This document shows positions 54,023 through 62,179 of a stretch of 64,000 bases of DNA, piece by piece. How positions within the stretch are numbered: the stretch's first letter is position 1; each line of letters begins with the position of its first letter. Both the position numbers and the translations under genes were made by a program. The notes beneath the pieces were generated by a model. That model was not told the origin of the DNA. It saw nothing but the letters and a program-made list of their open reading frames with translations, and ran no database searches. This DNA is from Octadecabacter algicola (GTDB lineage: Bacteria; Pseudomonadota; Alphaproteobacteria; Rhodobacterales; Rhodobacteraceae), in NCBI RefSeq assembly GCF_021532625.1, contig NZ_JAKGAR010000003.1, positions 310,001 through 374,000 on the forward strand, read 5' to 3'.

Positions 54023-54199
54023 GGACGATCTTTCTGTTAGTGTGCGGTTGCGACCTCAAAAACCCTGCTTAGAGCCGAACCGCAACCCGAACTTATCAAA
54101 AACTTACGTTTGCTGTTGCCGTGACGCACCCAACCCCTTAGACGCGGCGGTGGGACACCCTTCCCCAACGAAGGGCATTTATCTGTAAGGATACCAGAA
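54023..54199 (+). promoter_or_regulatory. serB/serC divergent region with probable serC leader structure
   Basis: The 177 bp between serB and serC hold promoters for both. Near serC is the hairpin CCCTTC-CCCAAC-GAAGGG at 54158-54175, preceded by CCCAACC...GGTGGG pairing potential, then CTGTAAGGATA with the SD. A conserved serC leader motif has been described in alphaproteobacteria, and this region is a good candidate, but I cannot confirm the match. Confidence 0.4.
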
Positions 54200-55339
54200 A
54201 TGGCTACTCAGCAACCGGCAACGCGGCCGGCAAACCCGCGTTTTTCCTCTGGCCCCTGTGCCAAACCCCCGACATGGTCACTCAATGCTTTGCAGGACGC
54301 CCCTTTGGGCCGGTCCCATCGCGCGGCTGTCGGCAAAGACAAATTGAAAGCAGCAATTGAAGGCACTCGTGAAGTGCTCGGCATTCCTGCAGATTACAAA
54401 ATCGGCATTGTGCCTGCGTCTGACACAGGCGCGATGGAAATGGCGATGTGGTCCCTCTTGGGCGAACGCCCTGTGCAGATGGTTGCATGGGAAAGCTTTG
54501 GCGCTGGCTGGGTCAGCGACGTTGTTAAACAATTGAAGATTGAAGCGTCCGAGCATGTGGCCGACTATGGTCATATCGTTGACATGGCAACTTTGGACTA
54601 CGACCAAGATGTCGTGTTCACTTGGAACGGCACAACATCTGGCGTTCGTGTAGCAAACGGTGATGTGATCCCCGCCAACCGCGATGGTTTGACAATTTGC
54701 GATGCGACGTCCGCTGCTTTTGCACAGGACCTGCCGTGGGACAAACTAGATGTAACGACCTTTTCCTGGCAAAAAGTCATGGGCGGCGAAGCGGCACACG
54801 GGATGATCGTCCTGTCACCACGCGCTGTTGCACGTCTTGAATCCTATACGCCTGCTTGGCCCATGCCGAAGATCTTTCGCATGACTAAAGGTGGCAAGCT
54901 GATCGACGGCATCTTCACAGGTGCAACGATCAACACGCCTTCCATGCTTTGTGTTGAAGATTATCTATTCGCTTTGAACTGGGCGAAATCACTTGGTGGG
55001 CTTGATGCGTTGCGGATGCGCGCTGATGCAAACGCACAGGCGATCTGGAACTTCTGTGCGACGCGCAGCTGGATCGACAACCTTGCCGTTGACGCAGCGA
55101 CCCGTTCGAACACCTCTGTTTGTCTGAAGTTTACGGATGACCGTATCGAAGATGGTGCAGCATTTGCGAAAGCGATTGCGAAACGGCTTGAGGCCGAAGG
55201 TGTTGCATTGGACGTTGGTGCGTACCGCGATGCCCCAGCAGGCCTGCGCATCTGGTGTGGTGCTACTGTTGAGACCTCCGACATCGAAGCGATGTTGCCG
55301 TGGCTCGACTGGGCATTTCAGGCCGAAATCGCAGCCTAA
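54200..55339 (+). CDS. serC: phosphoserine aminotransferase
   Basis: PLP enzyme converting phosphohydroxypyruvate and glutamate to phosphoserine. It has 379 residues. The alphaproteobacterial-type start is [20 protein letters not shown], with [20 protein letters not shown] near residue 32, [20 protein letters not shown] before the PLP lysine, and the lysine itself in [15 protein letters not shown] near residue 196. ATG at 54200 follows TAAGGATACC. serA follows after 61 bp that contain a GC hairpin. Confidence 0.96.
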   Translation: MATQQPATRPANPRFSSGPCAKPPTWSLNALQDAPLGRSHRAAVGKDKLKAAIEGTREVLGIPADYKIGIVPASDTGAMEMAMWSLLGERPVQMVAWESFGAGWVSDVVKQLKIEASEHVADYGHIVDMATLDYDQDVVFTWNGTTSGVRVANGDVIPANRDGLTICDATSAAFAQDLPWDKLDVTTFSWQKVMGGEAAHGMIVLSPRAVARLESYTPAWPMPKIFRMTKGGKLIDGIFTGATINTPSMLCVEDYLFALNWAKSLGGLDALRMRADANAQAIWNFCATRSWIDNLAVDAATRSNTSVCLKFTDDRIEDGAAFAKAIAKRLEAEGVALDVGAYRDAPAGLRIWCGATVETSDIEAMLPWLDWAFQAEIAA

Positions 55340-55352
55340 TCATACATAATTT

Positions 55353-55370
55353 CGGGGCCGCAGGGCCCCG
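55353..55370 (+). other. intercistronic hairpin between serC and serA
   Basis: CGGGGCC and GGCCCCG pair over 7 bp with a GCAG loop, 14 bp after the serC stop and 31 bp before the serA ATG. There is no T-run; it may stabilise the serC RNA or dampen readthrough. Confidence 0.5.
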
Positions 55371-55400
55371 ACCCTCCCCTATATTCAAAGGACCAAAATC

Positions 55401-56999
55401 ATGGCCCCTAAAGTACTCGTATCTGACAAACTGTCTGAAACCGCTGTTCAAATCTTCCGCGATCGCGGCATTGATGTCGACTTCATGCCGGACCTTGGCA
55501 AAGATAAAGAGGCGCTGGCCGCTGTAATCGACCAATACGACGGTCTTGCGATCCGCTCCGCCACAAAAGCGACAGCGGCGCTGATCGAAAAAGCCACGAA
55601 CCTGAAAGTGATCGGGCGAGCTGGCATTGGTACAGACAACGTCGACAAAGAAGCTGCCTCCAAGGCCGGTATCATTGTCATGAACACACCGTTCGGCAAC
55701 ATGATCACAACAGCAGAACACGCGATTGCGATGATGTTCGCGGTTGCGCGTCAAATTCCCGAAGCGTCAGAATCTACGCACGCTGGTAAGTGGGAAAAGT
55801 CCAAATTCATGGGTGTCGAGCTGACAGGCAAAACACTGGGCGTGATCGGCGCAGGTAACATCGGCGGGATCGTCTGTGACCGTGCCCGTGGCCTGAAAAT
55901 GAAAGTCATGGCCTATGACCCCTACCTTGGCGAAGAAAAAGCCGACCAGATGGGCGTTCAAAAAGTTGAGCTAGAAGAATTGTTGGCTAAGTCTGATTTC
56001 ATCACGCTGCACGTACCGTTCATTGCTGGCGTAACTGAAAACATCCTGTCTGCTGAAAACCTCGCCAAAACCAAAAAAGGCGTGCGTATCATCAACTGTG
56101 CCCGTGGTGGTTTGGTTGACGAAGCGGCTTTGGCAGAACTGCTAAAATCCGGCCACGTGGCAGGCGCTGCGTTCGACGTATTCGCAGAAGAGCCTGCGAA
56201 AGAGAACGCGCTGTTCAACTTGCCAAACGTCGTTGTCACGCCGCACCTAGGTGCCGCGACAACCGAAGCGCAGGAAAACGTTGCCCTTCAGGTGGCAGAA
56301 CAAATGTCCGACTACCTGATGACAGGTGCCGTCACCAACGCATTGAACATGCCATCCGTTACTGCCGAAGAAGCCAAGATCATGGGGCCATGGATCGACT
56401 TGTCCGGCCACCTCGGTAACTTTACCGGTCAGATGACGGACGAACCGATCACAGCGATCAACATCATGTTCGACGGTTCCGTTTCCGAAATGAACCTCAA
56501 GGCGCTGACGGCTGCTGTACTTGCGGGCATCATGAAAAAGGCAAACCCTGACACAAACATGGTCAGTGCGCCTGTTATCGCCAAGGAACGTGGCATTCAG
56601 ATTTCCACAACCAAGCAAGACAAATCCGGCGCATTCGACGGCTACGTAAAAGTGACTGTCGTAACTGACAAACGCGAACGTTCTATCGCGGGCACTGTGT
56701 TTAGCGACGGCAAACCACGTTTCATCCAGATCAAAGGCATCAATATCGACGCCGAAATTGGTGCGCACATGGTTTACACGACTAACGAAGACGTTCCGGG
56801 CATTATCGGCACATTGGGACAGACCATGGGCAAGCACGACGTAAACATCGCGAACTTTACGTTGGGCCGTTCCGAGGCGAATGGCGAAGCAATTGCATTG
56901 CTTTATGTGGATGCACCGGTTCCTGCAGGTGCGCTGCAAGAACTAGAAGGCACAAAATTGTTCACACAGGTTAAACCTTTGGCGTTTGACGTCGCTTAA
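55401..56999 (+). CDS. serA: D-3-phosphoglycerate dehydrogenase
   Basis: NAD-dependent first step of serine synthesis. It has 532 residues, the long form with an intervening domain and a C-terminal ACT domain. Motifs are VIGRAGIGTDNVDKEAASKA, the NAD-binding LGVIGAGNIGGIVCDRARG near residue 148, the catalytic Arg in INCARGGLVDEAAL, Glu in VFAEEPAK and His in VVTPHLGAATTEAQ. The ACT domain (IGAHMVYTTNEDVPGIIGTL) probably allows serine feedback. It forms an operon with serC. Confidence 0.97.
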   Translation: MAPKVLVSDKLSETAVQIFRDRGIDVDFMPDLGKDKEALAAVIDQYDGLAIRSATKATAALIEKATNLKVIGRAGIGTDNVDKEAASKAGIIVMNTPFGNMITTAEHAIAMMFAVARQIPEASESTHAGKWEKSKFMGVELTGKTLGVIGAGNIGGIVCDRARGLKMKVMAYDPYLGEEKADQMGVQKVELEELLAKSDFITLHVPFIAGVTENILSAENLAKTKKGVRIINCARGGLVDEAALAELLKSGHVAGAAFDVFAEEPAKENALFNLPNVVVTPHLGAATTEAQENVALQVAEQMSDYLMTGAVTNALNMPSVTAEEAKIMGPWIDLSGHLGNFTGQMTDEPITAINIMFDGSVSEMNLKALTAAVLAGIMKKANPDTNMVSAPVIAKERGIQISTTKQDKSGAFDGYVKVTVVTDKRERSIAGTVFSDGKPRFIQIKGINIDAEIGAHMVYTTNEDVPGIIGTLGQTMGKHDVNIANFTLGRSEANGEAIALLYVDAPVPAGALQELEGTKLFTQVKPLAFDVA

Positions 57000-57031
57000 G
57001 CGCGTTAACGCAACAATCTAGTGACATTTTC

Positions 57032-57060
57032 GGGCCGCCCCTCGTAATCGGGGGCGGCCC
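57032..57060. terminator. hairpin after serA
   Basis: A perfect 10-bp GC stem, GGGCCGCCCC/GGGGCGGCCC, with a 9-base loop, 30 bp after serA and 7 bp before the next ATG. No T-run follows. The 3' arm holds the only G-rich tract before that ATG, so it could also affect its translation. Confidence 0.55.
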
Positions 57061-57067
57061 CTGTCAT

Positions 57068-57856
57068 ATGCCGCGCATGTTTTATTGCATTGGTGACATC
57101 CACGGATATTCCGATCAGCTCGAGCGTGCGCTTGCCCTGATCGAAGCAGACGGCGGCGCAGACGCGCCGATCGTTTTTCTTGGCGACTACGTAGATCGCG
57201 GACCTGACAGTAACGGGGTCATCCAGCGTCTCATGGACGGGCAAGCAGCGGGTAAACCCTGGACCTGTCTGATCGGCAATCATGACCTCATGTTCTGGCG
57301 TTTCATGACACATGGCATCGTGAATGACGCACATATCTTATCCGGCAAAGGTTGGCTGCATCATCGCCTTGGGGGGCCAAATACTTTGGCTTCTTATGTC
57401 GAACTACCCGAGTTCAATCACCCAGCTGGTGGCGGCATGGATACCCTATTGCAAGAAGGGTTGGACCCGACACCGCCTGCGTTGCTGGCAGAATTGCTGC
57501 AAGCGGCCCGCGATAGGGTTCCCAAGGCGCACTTAGACTGGATCGAAGCGCAGCCGCGCATCCATCAAGCCCATGGCCATATCTTTGTGCACGCTGGCAT
57601 CCGTCCGGGTATTTCGCTCGACAAACAGGACGAAGCCGACCTGACTTGGATACGCGACGGATGGCTGGAAAGCGAAGCGGATCACGGTGCAGTTGTTGTG
57701 CATGGTCACACGGCACTGGAGTTCCCTAAACACCACGGAAACCGGATTAATCTGGATGCAGGCGCTGGCTACGGACGCACATTGGTACCTGCGGTTTGTG
57801 ATGAAGGCGACTGGTTCACGTTGGACGAGGATGGGCGCACGGGGTTGCGTCCCTAA
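57068..57856 (+). CDS. metallophosphoesterase (serine/threonine protein phosphatase-like)
   Basis: A 262-residue calcineurin-fold phosphoesterase. All metal motifs are present: CIGDIHGYSDQL near residue 7 (GDxHG), VFLGDYVDRGPDS near residue 37 (GDxxDRG), LIGNHDLMF near residue 71 (GNHD), FVHAGIRPG near residue 175 and VVHGHTALEFP near residue 213. It resembles PPP-type or diadenosine tetraphosphatase enzymes; the substrate cannot be settled. ATG at 57068 is the only reasonable start. Confidence 0.9.
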   Translation: MPRMFYCIGDIHGYSDQLERALALIEADGGADAPIVFLGDYVDRGPDSNGVIQRLMDGQAAGKPWTCLIGNHDLMFWRFMTHGIVNDAHILSGKGWLHHRLGGPNTLASYVELPEFNHPAGGGMDTLLQEGLDPTPPALLAELLQAARDRVPKAHLDWIEAQPRIHQAHGHIFVHAGIRPGISLDKQDEADLTWIRDGWLESEADHGAVVVHGHTALEFPKHHGNRINLDAGAGYGRTLVPAVCDEGDWFTLDEDGRTGLRP

Positions 57857-57901
57857 CGCTATCCACTTTCGACGAGGGGACGGGTCGGTTAAGCAAGGCT
57901 T

Positions 57902-58951
57902 ATGAAAACCAGCTTTGCCACTCTGACAGATATTCTGAACCACGGGTTCGACACTGTTATTGATGTTCGTTCTCCTGCGGAGTTTGCTGAAGATCACGTG
58001 CCGGGCGCTATTAATTTGCCCGCACTCTCCAACGATCAACGGGCTGAAATCGGCACAATCTATGTGCAAGATACCCCTTTTAACGCCCGTAAACTTGGGG
58101 CGGCGATGGTCGCGCGCAATGTTGCGGACCATCTGAATGGTCCATTGGCAGAAAAAGACGGCGGGTGGCGCCCTTTGGTGTATTGTTGGCGTGGCGGTCA
58201 ACGATCAGGATCGTTTGCATCCATTCTAACCCAGATCGGGTGGCGCGCTGGAGTCGTTGAGGGCGGCTATCAAACTTTTCGACGGTTGGTCTACGATGCT
58301 CTTTATACGGATGAACTGCCCCATCGTATCATCCTGCTCGACGGCAATACTGGAACAGCGAAAACGGATACACTCCGCCTTCTCGGCGCGCGTGGTGTGC
58401 AAGTTTTGGACCTCGAAGGTTTAGCGAACCATCGCGGATCATTGCTTGGGACGATGGAGGGCGGACAACCATCGCAAAAGGCATTCGAGACCGCCCTGGC
58501 TTTTGCTTTAGCAGAGTTTGATCCGTCGCGCCCTGTGATTATCGAGGCCGAAAGCAGCAAGATCGGGGCGCGCATCATTCCGCCCGCGTTATGGATTGCG
58601 ATGAAGGCCGCGCCCCGGATCGAGATAGATGCACCATTAGATGCTCGGGCGCGTTATCTTTCCAAGGCCTATGCCGACATGAGTGTTGATCGCTCAGCGA
58701 TGGTGTCGAGGCTCGAGATCCTGCGCCGCCATCGGGGCGGAGTAGTTGATCGGTGGCGCACGTTACTGGATGGCGACGACTTTGAAGGCTTGGCCAAAGC
58801 ACTCATGGAAGATCACTACGACCCAAGCTATCGCGCATCGCGTTCGCGACATGGGGCGCAGGTGTTGAAACGGTTCACTGTGCCCGACTTGAGTGACGCG
58901 GAACGAGAGGTTTTGGCCAATCAGATCGCCGATACGATTGCCGCTAGCTGA
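57902..58951 (+). CDS. mnmH: tRNA 2-selenouridine synthase
   Basis: Replaces sulfur by selenium in 5-substituted 2-thiouridine at the tRNA wobble position, using selenophosphate. It has 349 residues. The rhodanese domain covers about 10-130 with the catalytic Cys in LVYCWRGGQRSGSFASIL near residue 97, and a P-loop domain follows with LLDGNTGTAKTDTLRLLGA (Ala in place of the usual Gly before Lys). Convergent selD encodes the selenophosphate supplier, and the two overlap by 8 bp. Confidence 0.95.
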   Translation: MKTSFATLTDILNHGFDTVIDVRSPAEFAEDHVPGAINLPALSNDQRAEIGTIYVQDTPFNARKLGAAMVARNVADHLNGPLAEKDGGWRPLVYCWRGGQRSGSFASILTQIGWRAGVVEGGYQTFRRLVYDALYTDELPHRIILLDGNTGTAKTDTLRLLGARGVQVLDLEGLANHRGSLLGTMEGGQPSQKAFETALAFALAEFDPSRPVIIEAESSKIGARIIPPALWIAMKAAPRIEIDAPLDARARYLSKAYADMSVDRSAMVSRLEILRRHRGGVVDRWRTLLDGDDFEGLAKALMEDHYDPSYRASRSRHGAQVLKRFTVPDLSDAEREVLANQIADTIAAS

Positions 58952-61076
58952 ATGTCACACCGCTACCATCTACGACATCGCCGATGATCCAAACCTTGTG
59001 ATTGGCGGCGAGGTCTTCGGCCAGTTGCGTATTCACAGCGGCAAGCAAGCCACCGCACGTCTGCGGATCAAACATCAACGCTGCGTGGGACGTATCGGGG
59101 GCCGTTATGCGGGGATCTTTGCGGTTGTCTGGATAGATTGTTGACCGGATGCCCTCCTCAGCCAAATTCAATGCACCATTCATCAACGGGACATCCGAAA
59201 GCCGAACAGTTGCGCCTACTCCCGACGCAGCACAAAGCCCCGCCAGATGTCCGGCCAGTCCAAACCCAGTCACATCCGTCATTACGCTTGCGCCACGCAG
59301 CAGGTGCGCGATGTTAGCTTGGGACATCATCATGGTGTGGTGGCAGGCCAGCACATCCTCGCCACGCGCGCGGCGCTGCATATCCGCCGCAAGGATTGTG
59401 CCGGACCCTATAGGTTTGGTGAGCACCAAAACATCCCCCGGTTTCGCACCCACCAGCGTGATCGGGTCACGTTCACACAGGCCGGTGACCGAAAGGCCTA
59501 TGGTCATGCCATCACCCATCGTGGTGTGCCCGCCAGCAAGTGTCGCGCCCGCGTCTTTCAGTTGTTGAGCGACGGTTTGAGTAATTTCGGACACTGTTCG
59601 TTGCTGTAGGTCAGATGTCATGCGCGGCAGGGTCAAAGACAGAACCGCGGCTTGCGGGTCCGCGCCCATCGCCCAGACGTCGCCCAACGCATGGGTGGTC
59701 GTGATTTTGGCCATGGTAACGGGGTCATCCGTGACCGCGCTAAGGTGGTCCGTGGTCAAGACCTGGCGGGTGTCGCCCATGCTCAGTATCGCGGCATCAT
59801 CTCCGGCAAGGCGGGATACATCGGAGCGGTGGCTTTCGGGCAGTTTGGACAGCGCGTTTTGCAGTGCGTCACGCCCAACCTTAGCACCGCAACCACCACA
59901 CAAAGGCGCAAAACCTATCGCGTCCTTAACGCCATCAGCCGCTCGGATCGGAAGGGGCTGTTGCATGTGCGGGAGTGTGTCGAACTGGGTCATGAACTTG
60001 CGATCAATGTGGTTCTTCCATTTCCACAACATCGCCCCCCGCCGTGCCGTCCCAAGTTTTTCAGCGAGAGCTTCTTTGCCACCCAATGATATCAGTTTCA
60101 GGTAGTCTTTTTGCGGATGATAGTGCCGCATCTTGCCACCAGACAATCGGGCGCGCAGGTTATCAAAAAGGTAGGGCGCTTCACGCACGGCAAAAACGCC
60201 AGCCTTTGGGCGCGGGTCATGAGACAGGTGCGCACAATCCCCAACCGCAAAAACATTGGGGTCAGATGTTTCCAATGTTGGGCCAACCGTCAGGAACCCG
60301 TCGTGCAGATCCAGTCCAATGTCTGAAACCCAATCATGAGGACGTGCACCAGCCGCCCCAGTGGTGAAATCGGATGCGACCAGAGTCCCGTCAGATAGCC
60401 GAACTGCATCGGCCAAAACCTCGACCACATCAGCATGTTCGACCAAGGTTACATTCAATTCTTCCAAGGCTGCCATCAACCGATTGCGGGCAGGTGCGTC
60501 GAACCCATCAAGAACTTCGCCCCGATCAATCAGAGACACTTCTGGGGATTTTTTGCGCAGAGCGTAGGCCATCGCCATGGCAAGTTCCGCCCCAGCAACA
60601 CCGCCGCCGATAACCGCAACTTTCGGCGCAGTAGCAGTTTCGCGGTACGCATCCCAACGGCTAGCAAAAACACCCAACGGTTTCGCGGGAATACCGTTTT
60701 CCGTGAACCCCGCAAGGCGTGGCATTTCAGACGTTATGCCAACATCAATCGCGGCCACATCGTAGGCGACGGGTGGGCGATCCGGCACGGTGATGGTCTT
60801 TGCTACAGGATCAATGGCGCTTGCCTTACCCGCAATCAAACGCGCGCCAGCGAACCGTGCGAGTTTCACCAGATCAATGTCCAATTCATCGCGCGTGTAG
60901 TGGCCCGCGACAAACCCCGGCAGCATCCCTGAATAGGGCGCCGTTGGACCCGGATTGATGACGGTCAGCCGCACACCAGGCAGGGGGTTCATCCCCCATG
61001 ATCGCAGAACAAGAGCATGAGTGTGCCCTCCGCCAACAAAGACGAGGTCACGGGTGAATGGGATCGATTGTTTCAT
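58944..61076 (-). CDS. selD: FAD-dependent oxidoreductase fused to selenide, water dikinase
   Basis: A 710-residue fusion. Residues about 1-370 are an NDH-2-like pyridine nucleotide-disulfide oxidoreductase (LVFVGGGHTHALVLRSWG; KVAVIGGGVAGAELAMAMAY; NVFAVGDCAHLSHDPRPKAG). Residues about 385-710 are SelD, which makes selenophosphate from selenide and ATP. SelD motifs are FAPLCGGCGAKVGRDAL with the active-site cysteine (no in-frame UGA seen), SRLAGDDAAILSMGDTRQVL, GGHTTMGDGMTIGLSVTG and MFDPQTCGGLLAAV. The oxidoreductase half may supply reduced selenium. ATG at 61076 has a weak SD. Confidence 0.95.
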   Translation of the reverse strand: MKQSIPFTRDLVFVGGGHTHALVLRSWGMNPLPGVRLTVINPGPTAPYSGMLPGFVAGHYTRDELDIDLVKLARFAGARLIAGKASAIDPVAKTITVPDRPPVAYDVAAIDVGITSEMPRLAGFTENGIPAKPLGVFASRWDAYRETATAPKVAVIGGGVAGAELAMAMAYALRKKSPEVSLIDRGEVLDGFDAPARNRLMAALEELNVTLVEHADVVEVLADAVRLSDGTLVASDFTTGAAGARPHDWVSDIGLDLHDGFLTVGPTLETSDPNVFAVGDCAHLSHDPRPKAGVFAVREAPYLFDNLRARLSGGKMRHYHPQKDYLKLISLGGKEALAEKLGTARRGAMLWKWKNHIDRKFMTQFDTLPHMQQPLPIRAADGVKDAIGFAPLCGGCGAKVGRDALQNALSKLPESHRSDVSRLAGDDAAILSMGDTRQVLTTDHLSAVTDDPVTMAKITTTHALGDVWAMGADPQAAVLSLTLPRMTSDLQQRTVSEITQTVAQQLKDAGATLAGGHTTMGDGMTIGLSVTGLCERDPITLVGAKPGDVLVLTKPIGSGTILAADMQRRARGEDVLACHHTMMMSQANIAHLLRGASVMTDVTGFGLAGHLAGLCAASGVGATVRLSDVPLMNGALNLAEEGIRSTIYPDNRKDPRITAPDTSHAALMFDPQTCGGLLAAVNTQLAEDLAANHKVWIIGDVVDGSGVTFS

Positions 61077-61144
61077 AATGTTTTCTTAGCGTGGGGTGCT
61101 GGGCAGCGCGAGAGACATGTCATCACACCTGCGCCAGCGATGTG

Positions 61145-62179
61145 TCAGTCGTAGCCTGTCATTTCAAGGTAACCGCGGCCAGTGTGGGATCCTTCAACAA
61201 CAATCGGACCTTCCCAATAAGGTATAGACGTGCCCATCCACGCCTGCGGGTTCAACGCATAAACATCAACGTCCACCCCTTGGGCATCAAGGCGAACGGT
61301 CCACATTGTCGGTATCTCGCGGCCATTTACGTCCGTTGTCGCAACAGGTTCGGCCACGAACGCGCCATCTCCATAGGGGGTCGCCGTGCCATCCGGCGCG
61401 ATCCATGTCGCCGAAGTGTAGTAGTTGCCGTCCGTTTGACGCAGACGGAACCCCATGAGTTTTCCAGTATCGAGAGAGAGCGAGAACCAATCCCACCCTG
61501 TTTGATTGTTGGATAACGGTTGCGAAGACCATTCGCGATCAAGCCAGGCCTGCCCCGTCACCTCTACTTCGCCGTCGGGCAGAGTAAGCGTGCCAGAAAT
61601 GTCGTAAAACGGTTGCGAGTAATAATAACTGGCTTGCCCTTGCGCGGATTTAACGGAGTACCCAGCATCACCGTGAAACACCAAAGGTCCCTGCGCCGTG
61701 AGCCCCATGTCAAAGGCAAAATCAGGGCCGCTGGCGGTCATGTCTAGTGTGTCAAAATCTGTCCCGACAAGTTGCCAATCATCTATCCATGCATCGAATG
61801 GATCGGCGTTAACCCCCGCTTGGCCAATACCCCCGCGCGCGAGGCGCTCTGTCACGAAGTGCGCGTTCGGAGTCGTAACAGCGGCGTGCCCCATCCAAAA
61901 TTGCGGTGAAGACCAGCTTTCCCCCTCAACCGGCGCCAACGCGGAGCGGAACAACGTCCACTGCAATCCATAAGGCGTTCCGTCTTCTGCTTCGAGGTTG
62001 GCCGTTAAATACCACCATTCGATGCGGAAGTCGGTGTGTGGACCATGGTCCTTCGGGAAATTGAAAATCGCCGGTCGTTCAGGGGTCGCGAATGCGTCGC
62101 TCCCTGTTCCCAAACCTGCAAAGCCTTGGGCTGATGCCGTTAAAGGAAGCAGGAGCAAGGCGATGATTTTAGCGTTCAT
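61145..62179 (-). CDS. lipocalin-like AttH-family protein
   Basis: A 344-residue exported protein. ATG at 62179 (MNAKIIALLLLPLTASAQGF, a signal peptide) overlaps the end of the upstream permease by 11 bp. The family pattern is FPKDHGPHTDFRIEWWYLTA, then GLQWTLFRSAL, FWMGHAAVT, WLDREWSSQPL and WDWFSLSLDTGKLMGFRLRQ. This is the AttH/carotenoid 1,2-hydratase-like double lipocalin. With an FtsX permease it forms an AttEFGH-type ABC system, thought to move a lipid or hydrophobic ligand. The ligand is unknown. Confidence 0.9.
   Translation of the reverse strand: MNAKIIALLLLPLTASAQGFAGLGTGSDAFATPERPAIFNFPKDHGPHTDFRIEWWYLTANLEAEDGTPYGLQWTLFRSALAPVEGESWSSPQFWMGHAAVTTPNAHFVTERLARGGIGQAGVNADPFDAWIDDWQLVGTDFDTLDMTASGPDFAFDMGLTAQGPLVFHGDAGYSVKSAQGQASYYYSQPFYDISGTLTLPDGEVEVTGQAWLDREWSSQPLSNNQTGWDWFSLSLDTGKLMGFRLRQTDGNYYTSATWIAPDGTATPYGDGAFVAEPVATTDVNGREIPTMWTVRLDAQGVDVDVYALNPQAWMGTSIPYWEGPIVVEGSHTGRGYLEMTGYD

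Noticed and set aside
56247-56939. 230-codon minus-strand frame opposite serA
   Set aside because: Fully antisense to a well-supported serA; no family motifs and no SD.
57533-58201. 222-codon minus-strand frame across the phosphoesterase and mnmH
   Set aside because: Spans two solid opposite-strand genes and shows no domain.
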